Positions 1 to 6,996 of a stretch of 64,000 nucleotides of DNA are shown one piece after another (the stretch's first letter is position 1; every line of letters starts with the position of its first letter). The notes under the pieces were generated by a model. That model had not been told where the DNA came from, searched no databases, and saw nothing but the letters and a program-made list of their open reading frames with translations. Both the position numbers and the translations under genes were made by a program. The stretch comes from an uncultured Lachnospiraceae bacterium (GTDB lineage Bacteria > Bacillota > Clostridia > Lachnospirales > Lachnospiraceae), in contig CAJUNP010000006.1 of the NCBI GenBank assembly GCA_910587935.1, forward strand, positions 1 through 64,000. The letters run 5' to 3'.

Positions 1-126
1 GGCATTATGCGGCCTGCAAGAATTTTTTTCTTATTCAACTGTCAAACTCCCGAGTTTTTTATGAGCTTTGTCGATTGTATCAATACCTATATTAAACCGG
101 TCGTTCCATTTTATTTCATTCATCAT
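1..126 (-). pseudogene. bacteriohemerythrin 5' fragment, frame broken, runs off the left edge
   Basis: Reading leftward from ATG at 126 (GGAG at 132-135 upstream) the peptide begins MMNEIKWNDRFNIGIDTIDK followed by AHKKL. This is the bacteriohemerythrin N-terminus, including the first His of the di-iron site. The frame then runs into a TAA at 31-33 after only 31 residues. A protein-like continuation (NKKKILAGRIM) is in another frame at about 4-36, so a small deletion or frameshift seems likely. Bacteriohemerythrins bind oxygen and often sit beside chemotaxis genes, as here. It could instead be a short decayed relic. The rest lies outside the window, so this is not certain. Confidence 0.55.
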
Positions 127-202
127 GAGGTCTCCTGTATCGGTTTTCCGAAGGGGGCAAAAGCGTTGCCTGAGAGCTGTTTTGGTATACTGTTTCAAAT
201 TT

Positions 203-231
203 AGTCTAACATGTTTTCACGGACTTGACAA
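203..231 (-). promoter_or_regulatory. probable sigma-A promoter for the hemerythrin fragment
   Basis: On the minus strand TTGTCA (231-226) is separated by 17 bases from TAGACT (208-203), about 80 bases upstream of the ATG at 126. The spacing is ideal and the hexamers are moderate. Confidence 0.4.
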
Positions 232-274
232 TGCGGCTTTTTTTGTGTTTTTCGGATTTATCCCCCGTTAAGAG

Positions 275-307
275 ATGATAATTTCCTGAATCGGAAAAAA
301 TTATCAT
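275..307. repeat. imperfect 12-bp inverted repeat upstream of the hpt promoter
   Basis: ATGATAATTTCC (275-286) faces GGAAAAAATTATCAT (293-307) with two extra A residues and a short centre. It abuts the -35 region at 307-312. It may be an operator for the chemosensory operon. There is no run of T after it, so it is unlikely to be a terminator. Confidence 0.4.
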
Positions 308-335
308 TGCTATCCGTGCCGGTTTTGAGTATAAT
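307..335 (+). promoter_or_regulatory. sigma-A promoter of the chemosensory block
   Basis: TTGCTA (307-312), 17-base spacer, perfect TATAAT (330-335), about 65 bases ahead of the Hpt gene. The stretch 127-401 otherwise holds only the divergent promoter and the inverted repeat at 275-307. Confidence 0.6.
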
Positions 336-401
336 CTTTGTAAGGTTTAAATACTGTGCCTTTGTTCGGATTCAAGGACTGCGGCAGCATGGAGGTTAAA
401 T

Positions 402-776
402 ATGGATGAGAATTTCAAAAAGCGGATGGAAGATAACGGAGCGGATGTGAATACGACCGTAAAGCGTTTTATGGGCAAGGAAGAACTTTACATGAGGTTC
501 ATCCTGAAATTCCAGGATGACAAAAATCTTCAAATTTTACAGGACAATCTGGCAAAAAAGGAATACGAGGAAGTCTTTAACAACGCTCATTCCATTAAGG
601 GCGTTTCTTCAAACCTCGGATTGAATCCGATCTGGGAAGCGGCGGCCGCAATTTGTGATCTTTTGCGCGGAAAGCAGCCGGAAGAGGTTGATACGCAGAA
701 GCTGCAGGATATGGTTAAGGAATTGGAGGAAGTATACCAGCGTTTTCAGGGAATCATAGCTGAATACGCCGTATAA
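402..776 (+). CDS. stand-alone Hpt phosphotransfer protein
   Basis: This 124-residue protein is essentially one Hpt four-helix domain. It would relay phosphate between a histidine kinase and receiver proteins in the cytoplasm. The motif NAHSIKGVSSNLGL places the phospho-accepting His at residue 63, with the usual Lys-Gly after it. ATG at 402 is preceded by GGAGG (390-394). It is the first gene behind the promoter at 307-335 and is followed 79 bases later by a receiver-HD-GYP gene. Together with the histidine kinase at 2146 it could form a branched phosphorelay. Fold and phosphosite are clear; the partner is inferred from context. Confidence 0.85.
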   Translation: MDENFKKRMEDNGADVNTTVKRFMGKEELYMRFILKFQDDKNLQILQDNLAKKEYEEVFNNAHSIKGVSSNLGLNPIWEAAAAICDLLRGKQPEEVDTQKLQDMVKELEEVYQRFQGIIAEYAV

Positions 777-855
777 TCTAAAATCAATTGACATTTATAT
801 TAAAAAATGGTAATTTAAAATATAAATAAAATAATCGGATGGATAAGGAGATATC

Positions 856-1944
856 ATGGGTAAACAGCAAATTTTAATTGTTGATGACGAAGAAGTAAAC
901 CGTATGATACTTAGAGGCGTGTTCGAGGATGAGTATGAGATTCTGGAGGCGGGCAACGGAGCCGATGCCAACGACCTGATTGAACAGAACAGCAATATCG
1001 TATTGATTTTATTGGATGTCGTTATGCCTGTCCTTGACGGTTTCGGTGTGCTTGATTATATGAAAGAGCATGAACTGCTTGAAAAGATTCCTGTAATTCT
1101 GATTACAGGGGAAGCGGTAATTGACAGTGATGATCAGGCATATGCTTATGGTGTGGCGGATGTTATGCATAAGCCTTTTTATCCGCATATTGTTATGCGG
1201 AGAGCAAAAAATGTTATTGAGCTGTATCAGAATAAACATAATATGGAACGGCGACTGAAGGAGCAGGAAGACGCAATACGGGCTCAGGAGAAGAAGCTTC
1301 TGCAGAGCAGCGAATTCATGATCGACGCGCTAAGTTCCGTAGTAGAATTCAGAAGTCTGGAGACAGGCGAACATATCAGGCGTATTAAATATTTCACCAG
1401 AATTATGCTTAAGTATCTGATGAAGTATTTCCCAAAGTACGGACTGACTAACGAACAGATCGATGAGATAGCCAGGGCTGCTGCACTGCATGATATCGGG
1501 AAGATCGGCATACCGGATGCGATTCTGTTAAAACCTGGTCCGGATCGGCTTACTCCCGAAGAGTTTGAGATCATGAAGACGCATACAACGATAGGCTGTG
1601 ATATTTTAGAAAAGTTTCATGCGGATCAGTCCGATCCGTTTTACCGTTATTGCTATGAAATCTGCAGGCATCACCATGAACGATGGGACGGAGGCGGTTA
1701 TCCCGATCATCTGATAGGGGAAGAGATTCCGATAAGCGCGCACATTGTTGCCGTAGCGGATGTATATGACGCATTGGTCAGTCCCAGAGTATATAAAAGT
1801 CCATATGCCAACAATATTGCGTACGATATGATTATGAGTGGTGAGTGTGGGCAGTTTTCACCGGATGTATTGGAATGTTTCGCGCTTGCCAAAGAGGATT
1901 TCTTTAACATCGTGGAAGTAATTAAAATGTTTAGCTTTTCGTGA
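856..1944 (+). CDS. response regulator with intact HD-GYP output domain
   Basis: A 362-residue protein with an N-terminal receiver (about 1-125, phospho-acceptor Asp54 in LLDVVMP) and a C-terminal HD-GYP domain (about 155-350). HD-GYP proteins are metal-dependent phosphodiesterases, mostly acting on cyclic-di-GMP. The catalytic signature is complete: LHDIGK (His212, Asp213, Lys216), HTTIG, HHERWDGGGYP and VADVYDAL. A coiled linker lies between the domains. ATG at 856 follows AAGGAG. A strong terminator directly follows the gene. It is probably phosphorylated through the Hpt protein or CheA encoded nearby. Cyclic-di-GMP is the expected substrate by family; the sequence alone cannot exclude another cyclic dinucleotide. 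Confidence 0.85.
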   Translation: MGKQQILIVDDEEVNRMILRGVFEDEYEILEAGNGADANDLIEQNSNIVLILLDVVMPVLDGFGVLDYMKEHELLEKIPVILITGEAVIDSDDQAYAYGVADVMHKPFYPHIVMRRAKNVIELYQNKHNMERRLKEQEDAIRAQEKKLLQSSEFMIDALSSVVEFRSLETGEHIRRIKYFTRIMLKYLMKYFPKYGLTNEQIDEIARAAALHDIGKIGIPDAILLKPGPDRLTPEEFEIMKTHTTIGCDILEKFHADQSDPFYRYCYEICRHHHERWDGGGYPDHLIGEEIPISAHIVAVADVYDALVSPRVYKSPYANNIAYDMIMSGECGQFSPDVLECFALAKEDFFNIVEVIKMFSFS

Positions 1945-1958
1945 TGAAACCGACAGCA

Positions 1959-1996
1959 GGCAGCAAAAAATTTCATGTTTTTTGCTGCCGTTTTTG
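1959..1996 (+). terminator. rho-independent terminator after the first HD-GYP gene
   Basis: A perfect 12-bp stem, GGCAGCAAAAAA (1959-1970) against TTTTTTGCTGCC (1978-1989), with a 7-base loop, followed by GTTTTT. It separates the first two genes from the rest of the chemosensory block. Confidence 0.85.
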
Positions 1997-2023
1997 GGCT
2001 ACAGGCTGTTGGTAAGGTGGGAA

Positions 2024-2140
2024 ACAGGGAGGAAAATCCTCTGCTCCTGTAGGGACAGTCGCATTTTGCTTCGCAAAACAGGGAGGAAAATCCTCTGCTC
2101 CTGTAGGACAGTCGCATTTTGCTTCGCAAAACAGGGAGGA
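2024..2140 (+). repeat. 2.2-copy tandem hairpin repeat (54/53 bp) ending in the next gene's RBS
   Basis: Copies start at 2024 and 2078 and a 10-base partial copy starts at 2131. Each full copy contains ACAGGGAGGA, which can pair with the downstream TCCTC and CCTGT (2091-2095 and 2100-2104 in copy 2) around an AAA loop with a TGCT bulge. Each also has a second hairpin, TTTTGC-TTC-GCAAAA. The partial copy supplies the GGGAGGA ribosome binding site of the kinase at 2146. The copies differ by one G (tagggacag versus taggacag). No clear promoter is visible between the terminator and this repeat. Confidence 0.85.
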
Positions 2141-2145
2141 TTGGA

Positions 2146-3567
2146 ATGGAACAAAGCAGTGACCATATATTTCCCGTGGAAAATGCCCTGGAAATGATTA
2201 TAATGTTTAATAGAGCCGGTGAAATTTCCTATGCCAATGCCGCCGCGCTGCAAAAGCTGGAATATGATAACGATTTGTGCGGCAGAACAATCGGCGATGT
2301 TTTTCCGGGCGCTTTCGGAGCCGGGAACGAAGGATTTGAACAGCGGGCTTCAGATTCACAGGAACTTAAGAATCTTGTGGCATATCGTAAAAATATGACG
2401 TGTTTTCCGGTAGAGGCGCGTATAATATATACGCCTTCTTCGGGAATGTACATATGCATGGCCAATGACATTCTGCAAAAGGAATTTTTGAGCAGAGAGG
2501 TGGAACGGGTCCGGGAAGAAGCGCAGCAGGCATTAAAGGTAAAATCGGAGTTTGTTGCGAACATAACCCATGAACTGAGGACTCCGGTCAACGGTATTTT
2601 AGGCAATGTCAGAGAGATGCTGACTGAGAAGGCGGATGAACGGACGGAAAAATCACTGCGTCTGATTGAAAGATGCTGCGACGACATGAATAAAATCATT
2701 AACAATATTCTGGACTTTTCCAAGTTGGAAGCAGGTAAATTTGTACTGGAACCGCGTAGATTTCATTTCCGGAATATGTTAGACTATGTTAAGGGACATC
2801 ACATCAACAAAATCACCGAAAAGGGACTGGGTTTTTTTATGACGGTGTCTCCGCAGATTCCGGAATATGTAATCGGTGATGAATTAAGAATTGTCCAGGT
2901 GTTGAATAATCTTTTATCTAATGCGTTGAAATTTACATCTTTAGGTAAGATCAGTGTGGAAATTGTGAAGACGGCGCAGGTAAACGATAAGATCGAATTA
3001 TTTTTTATCGTATCCGATACGGGAATCGGAATCGATAAAGCAGACCGGGATAAGCTGTTCCAGAGCTTTTCCCAGGTGGATGCGTCCATTTCCAGAAAGT
3101 ACGGAGGTACGGGGCTTGGACTTAATATTTGCAAACAGCTTGTAGAGCTGATGGGAGGAAGCATTGAAGTAGAAAGCGAGAAAGACAGAGGAAGTAATTT
3201 TTCGTTTTCCATCTGGGTCGGCGCCTGCGAAAGCGAAGAGGGCGTTTTGACGCAGGAGACTTTCCAGAAACCGGCATTTACGGCGTCTTTTGCCGCTGAC
3301 AGAGAGCAGGAAGATGTTTTGAATATTAAAAGATTTGGTACGCCGGAAAATCTCGATAACCTGAACCGCAATTTATCCAAGCTGATTCTCTGCGTGGAAA
3401 TGGAGAATTGGGAGAAAGCGGAAATGTTTATGGAGACGGTCAGACAATTAACGGAAGAAGCTCCCCAGGAAGTTAAGCGGAGAGTGTTGAAATTGAAAAT
3501 GGCGATTCAGAAAGAAAACTATGAGAAAGTAACCGCCGGGTATGAAGAATTGAAAAACTGCCTGTAA
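2146..3567 (+). CDS. PAS-domain sensor histidine kinase
   Basis: This 473-residue protein has no membrane segment, so it is a cytosolic kinase. An N-terminal PAS-like sensor (about 10-120) is followed by a HisKA dimerisation domain (NITHELRTPVNG, phospho-His142) and a HATPase domain with N box (NNLLSNALKF), DTGIGI and GTGLGLN motifs. The last 100 or so residues are a helical tail resembling an Hpt bundle but without the His-x-x-Lys-Gly signature. ATG at 2146 is preferred over the upstream TTG at 2119 because GGGAGGA lies 6 bases before it. It probably feeds the receivers encoded on either side. The signal sensed is unknown. Confidence 0.85.
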   Translation: MEQSSDHIFPVENALEMIIMFNRAGEISYANAAALQKLEYDNDLCGRTIGDVFPGAFGAGNEGFEQRASDSQELKNLVAYRKNMTCFPVEARIIYTPSSGMYICMANDILQKEFLSREVERVREEAQQALKVKSEFVANITHELRTPVNGILGNVREMLTEKADERTEKSLRLIERCCDDMNKIINNILDFSKLEAGKFVLEPRRFHFRNMLDYVKGHHINKITEKGLGFFMTVSPQIPEYVIGDELRIVQVLNNLLSNALKFTSLGKISVEIVKTAQVNDKIELFFIVSDTGIGIDKADRDKLFQSFSQVDASISRKYGGTGLGLNICKQLVELMGGSIEVESEKDRGSNFSFSIWVGACESEEGVLTQETFQKPAFTASFAADREQEDVLNIKRFGTPENLDNLNRNLSKLILCVEMENWEKAEMFMETVRQLTEEAPQEVKRRVLKLKMAIQKENYEKVTAGYEELKNCL

Positions 3568-3585
3568 TCGGAAGGAGAGAAACGG

Positions 3586-4647
3586 ATGATTTATGAAGGT
3601 ATAGATACAGGAGAGAGTAAGATTCTTATTGTGGACGACGTAGAAACCAACAGAATCATTCTGGAAGAGATTATGAAGGATATCGGGATCCGGCCAGTTT
3701 TGGCCGAAAGCGGAGAAATGGCTTTGGAAATGATTAAAAAATCTCCGCCCAGTCTTGTATTGACGGATATATCCATGCCCGGAATGAACGGATATGAGTT
3801 GTGCCGGATTCTGAAGGGAAGCGAAGAAACAAAAAATATTCCGGTTGTGTTTATCTCTGCTTTTGACGATCCACAGGATATTGTGGAAGGTTTTCTTCTT
3901 GGAGGAGAGGACTATATTACGAAACCTTTTATCCCGGAAGTGGTTAAAGCAAGGGTAGGGGTGCACCTGCGTCTTCATGAAGCAAAGCAGGAACTGATGA
4001 ATACAAACAGAAAGCTCCAGATATCCGTTAACGAACAGTTAAAACAAATGGAGCAGGAGAAAAAAAATATACTGTATGCGTTGGCAGATATTGCCGCGAA
4101 GAATTCTCTTTATGAAAACAGCCATGCCAGACATCTGAAAGATAACTGCCGGACGCTGGCGCAGGGCATGCAGCTTTCTCCTTTATTTGAAGGAAAGATT
4201 TCCGATACATATATTGATACGATTGAACTGGCCGCTCCTTTATGCGATATAGGGAATATCGGGGTGCCCAGGGATATTTTGATAAAAGGCGGGGAACTGA
4301 ACGAAGATGAAACTTCCGTCCTGCAGGAGCATACGGTTATTGGCGCTAAGCTTTTACAGGATCTTCACGGAAGCAGTGATTACAATGATTTTATCAGCAT
4401 ATCGGCGGATATTGCCCATTATCATCATGAGAACTGGGACGGAAGCGGGTATCCTGAGGGCTTGAAAGGGAATGAGATTCCCCTTGCAGCCCAGATTGTT
4501 TCGCTGGTTGGCCGGTATTGTGTACTTCGGGAAAGGGAGGGCTGTGACAGACAGGAAGCGCTTTCTGTTTTGAAAAAGGAAGCGGGAGTAAAGTTTAATC
4601 CTGATATTTACGAAATTTGCAGTAAGATATCACGTCAATTATACTGA
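3586..4647 (+). CDS. response regulator with degenerate HD-GYP domain
   Basis: A 353-residue protein with an N-terminal receiver (phospho-acceptor Asp61 in LTDISMP, Lys in TKPF) followed by a coiled linker and an HD-GYP fold (about 165-350). HHENWDGSGYP is kept. The metal-binding HD pair reads LCDIGN (Cys220, Asp221, Asn224) instead of LHDIGK, and the usual ADVYDAL helix reads VGRYCVL. Phosphodiesterase activity is therefore doubtful, and it may act as a binding or decoy partner of the intact HD-GYP protein at 856-1944. The gene lies 18 bases after the histidine kinase with GGAGAG before ATG, so they are co-expressed. Family is certain; loss of activity is inferred. Confidence 0.8.
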   Translation: MIYEGIDTGESKILIVDDVETNRIILEEIMKDIGIRPVLAESGEMALEMIKKSPPSLVLTDISMPGMNGYELCRILKGSEETKNIPVVFISAFDDPQDIVEGFLLGGEDYITKPFIPEVVKARVGVHLRLHEAKQELMNTNRKLQISVNEQLKQMEQEKKNILYALADIAAKNSLYENSHARHLKDNCRTLAQGMQLSPLFEGKISDTYIDTIELAAPLCDIGNIGVPRDILIKGGELNEDETSVLQEHTVIGAKLLQDLHGSSDYNDFISISADIAHYHHENWDGSGYPEGLKGNEIPLAAQIVSLVGRYCVLREREGCDRQEALSVLKKEAGVKFNPDIYEICSKISRQLY

Positions 4648-4684
4648 CAGAATTGAATTATGATTTTGACGGAGGTAAGGGACA

Positions 4685-5506
4685 TTGATAACCGATGAAG
4701 AGTTTTTAAGAATTTCGACTTTTATGAAAGACAGGTACGGCATTGACCTGAGCCAGAAAAAGGTGATTGTAAACGGTCGTTTGGAGAATTACATAAGGGC
4801 CAACGGATGGAAGAACTTCCATCAATATATGGATGAAGTAGAAAATGATAAAAGCGGGACGCAGGAAAAGATGCTGGTAAATTTTCTCACTACGAACCAT
4901 ACATATTTTATGAGAGAATTTGAGCATTTCGAATATTTTAAAAATGTTGTTCTTCCCTGGCTTAGAAAGAAAGAGGCTTCCGGCAGGGACCTGCGCATCT
5001 GGTGCGGCGCCGCTTCGACGGGCGAGGAGCCTTACACGATTGCGATGGTTTTGGCAGACTTTTTCGGACTGGAGAAAAACCAGTGGGATACCAAAGTGCT
5101 GGCTACGGATATTTCGACTAAAGTATTGAAGCAGGCAAGCACGGGGGTTTACAGTGGGGAGCAGTTAAAAAATCTTCCCGAAAACTGGAAAAGGCATTTT
5201 TTTAAATCAATTAGCGGAAGCGGACAGTTTCAGGTAACGGACGATCTGAAAAAAGAGGTTTTGTTCCGTCAGTTCAACTTAATGGACCCTTTTCCGTTTA
5301 AAAAGAAAATGCATACTATATTTTTGCGTAATGTTATGATATATTTTGATGAGAAGACAAAGAGTGATCTGGTTAGAAAAGTATGCGATACGTTGGTGCC
5401 GGGGGGATATCTGTTTATAGGAACAACGGAAACCCTTGACAGAAACAATACACCGCTGCAGATTATTAAGCCTTCAATATTTAGAAAAGAGGGAGGGACT
5501 GGATAG
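4685..5506 (+). CDS. cheR: CheR chemoreceptor methyltransferase
   Basis: This 273-residue protein fits the CheR family, which transfers methyl from S-adenosylmethionine to glutamates of methyl-accepting proteins. An N-terminal helical domain (about 1-75) precedes the methyltransferase core with WCGAASTGEEPYTIAM, LATDIS, FRQFNLMDP and FLRNVMIYFD. The start is TTG at 4685, 8 bases after GGAGG; no in-frame ATG fits near that site. CheB follows after 2 bases, so receptor methylation and demethylation enzymes are translated together. Their likely substrate is the methyl-accepting protein at 9742. Confidence 0.92.
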   Translation: MITDEEFLRISTFMKDRYGIDLSQKKVIVNGRLENYIRANGWKNFHQYMDEVENDKSGTQEKMLVNFLTTNHTYFMREFEHFEYFKNVVLPWLRKKEASGRDLRIWCGAASTGEEPYTIAMVLADFFGLEKNQWDTKVLATDISTKVLKQASTGVYSGEQLKNLPENWKRHFFKSISGSGQFQVTDDLKKEVLFRQFNLMDPFPFKKKMHTIFLRNVMIYFDEKTKSDLVRKVCDTLVPGGYLFIGTTETLDRNNTPLQIIKPSIFRKEGGTG

Positions 5507-5508
5507 AT

Positions 5509-6537
5509 ATGCTGCCGATTAAGATTTTGATTGTAGAAGATTCCCTGGTGTTTCGCGAACTGCTGGTTCAGAATTTAAGCAAAGATCCCGCAATACAGGT
5601 GGTAGCCGTTGCAAAGGACCCATTTGAAGCAAGAGACGCCATACTTGCGCATCATCCGGATGTTATGACGCTGGATGTGGAGCTTCCCCGGATGAATGGT
5701 ATTGAGTTTCTGCGAAAGCTTATGCCGCAATATCCGCTTCCGGTAGTAGTAATAAGTTCCCTGAGCGATAAGGTGTTCGACGCATTGAACGCGGGAGCCG
5801 TAGATTTTGTTGCAAAGCCTGCGGTATCCAGCAGAGCGCAGCTGGAAGAATTTATTAAAAACGAATTGCTGGTAAAAATTAAAATAGCTTCTACGGCTAA
5901 GATCAGTAATATTAAAAAGGTAACCATGGCGCAGGAACAGCAGAAACTGGCCGTTAAGGGGAAAGATCTGATTGTGGCGATCGGCGCGTCTACGGGAGGA
6001 ACGGAAGCGATTTTTTCCGTAGTAAAGGAATTCGGAACGGATATTCCGGGAATTGTGGTGGTACAGCATATGCCTCCCGGTTTTACGGAAATGTATGCCA
6101 AAAGACTGAACGACCAATGCCGTATCAAGGTAAAGGAAGCAAGAACCGGGGACAGGGTGCTGCCGGGAAGTATGCTGATTGCTCCGGGAGGAGATATGCA
6201 TATGCATTTGCTGAAGGTGAACGGCGTATATCAGGTAGAATGTAAAAAGGGACCCAGAGTGAACGGGCACTGTCCTTCCGTTGACGTGTTGTTTGACTCT
6301 GTTGCCAAGGTTGCGGGCCGCGACGCCCTTGGAATCATCCTGACCGGAATGGGCGGCGACGGTGCAAAAGGACTTCTGGCAATGCGCCAGGCGGGAGCAA
6401 AAACCATAGGACAGGATGAGTCCACCTGTGTGGTTTATGGTATGCCTAAAGTTGCATATGACTTGGGGGCCGTGGAGTATCAGGAAAAGCTTTCGGATAT
6501 TCCCCGAAGAACATACGCATTATTAAATAAAATGTAA
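5509..6537 (+). CDS. cheB: CheB protein-glutamate methylesterase
   Basis: A 342-residue protein with an N-terminal receiver (phospho-acceptor Asp56 in LDVELPRMNG) and a C-terminal methylesterase/deamidase domain (about 150-340). The catalytic triad is visible: Ser161 in IGASTGGTEA, His187 in QHMPPGFT and Asp284 in GMGGDGAKGL. It removes methyl groups from, or deamidates, methyl-accepting proteins, counteracting CheR. The linker carries a run of basic residues. It lies between cheR and cheY, 2 and 12 bases away. Phosphorylation by CheA is expected from the family. Confidence 0.93.
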   Translation: MLPIKILIVEDSLVFRELLVQNLSKDPAIQVVAVAKDPFEARDAILAHHPDVMTLDVELPRMNGIEFLRKLMPQYPLPVVVISSLSDKVFDALNAGAVDFVAKPAVSSRAQLEEFIKNELLVKIKIASTAKISNIKKVTMAQEQQKLAVKGKDLIVAIGASTGGTEAIFSVVKEFGTDIPGIVVVQHMPPGFTEMYAKRLNDQCRIKVKEARTGDRVLPGSMLIAPGGDMHMHLLKVNGVYQVECKKGPRVNGHCPSVDVLFDSVAKVAGRDALGIILTGMGGDGAKGLLAMRQAGAKTIGQDESTCVVYGMPKVAYDLGAVEYQEKLSDIPRRTYALLNKM

Positions 6538-6549
6538 AGGAGAAAGATA

Positions 6550-6942
6550 ATGAAAATTCTATTGGCAGAAGACGATTTTGCAACAAGAAAGTTTATGTTG
6601 AATTTTTTATCCAGGTACGGAGAATGCGATGTGACTGTGGATGGAATGGAAGCGGTGGATGCATTTATGATGGCCTTGGAGGACGGAGAACCGTATGATT
6701 TGATCTGTCTTGATATTATGATGCCGGTTATGGACGGATATCAGGCGCTTGTAGGAATTCGTAATCTTGAAAAGGAGAAGAATGTTCCGGCAGAGCAGGC
6801 AGTGAAGGTTATAATGACGACGGCCCTGAATGAAGAGAGAAACGTGAAGATGGCCTTTGAACTTGGATGTACGGTATATTCCGGCAAACCTATTGATCAG
6901 GACAGATTTGAACAGGCGTTAAAGAAGCTGGAACTGATATAA
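6550..6942 (+). CDS. CheY-like single-domain response regulator
   Basis: A 130-residue stand-alone receiver. The acid pocket (AEDD near the N-terminus), phospho-acceptor Asp55 (CLDIMMPVMDG), Thr in IMTTAL and Lys in GKPID are all present. In motile bacteria CheY binds the flagellar switch. No flagellar gene is in the window, so its output could also be another protein. ATG at 6550 has AAAGGAGAAAG before it and lies 12 bases from cheB. I leave the symbol empty because a true CheY role is not shown. Confidence 0.85.
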   Translation: MKILLAEDDFATRKFMLNFLSRYGECDVTVDGMEAVDAFMMALEDGEPYDLICLDIMMPVMDGYQALVGIRNLEKEKNVPAEQAVKVIMTTALNEERNVKMAFELGCTVYSGKPIDQDRFEQALKKLELI

Positions 6943-6996
6943 CGAAAGAATATATTGCAAAATAATATATTACAATATGCAGGAAAGGAGAATGAT

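Noticed and set aside
1707..2129. Minus-strand frame with duplicated peptides over the tandem repeat
   Set aside because: The repeated peptide arises from the DNA repeat and the frame lies antisense to an HD-GYP gene; no ribosome site or family match.
2024..2140. Possible CRISPR array
   Set aside because: Units are directly adjacent with no unique spacers, only 2.2 copies, and no cas genes are in the window.
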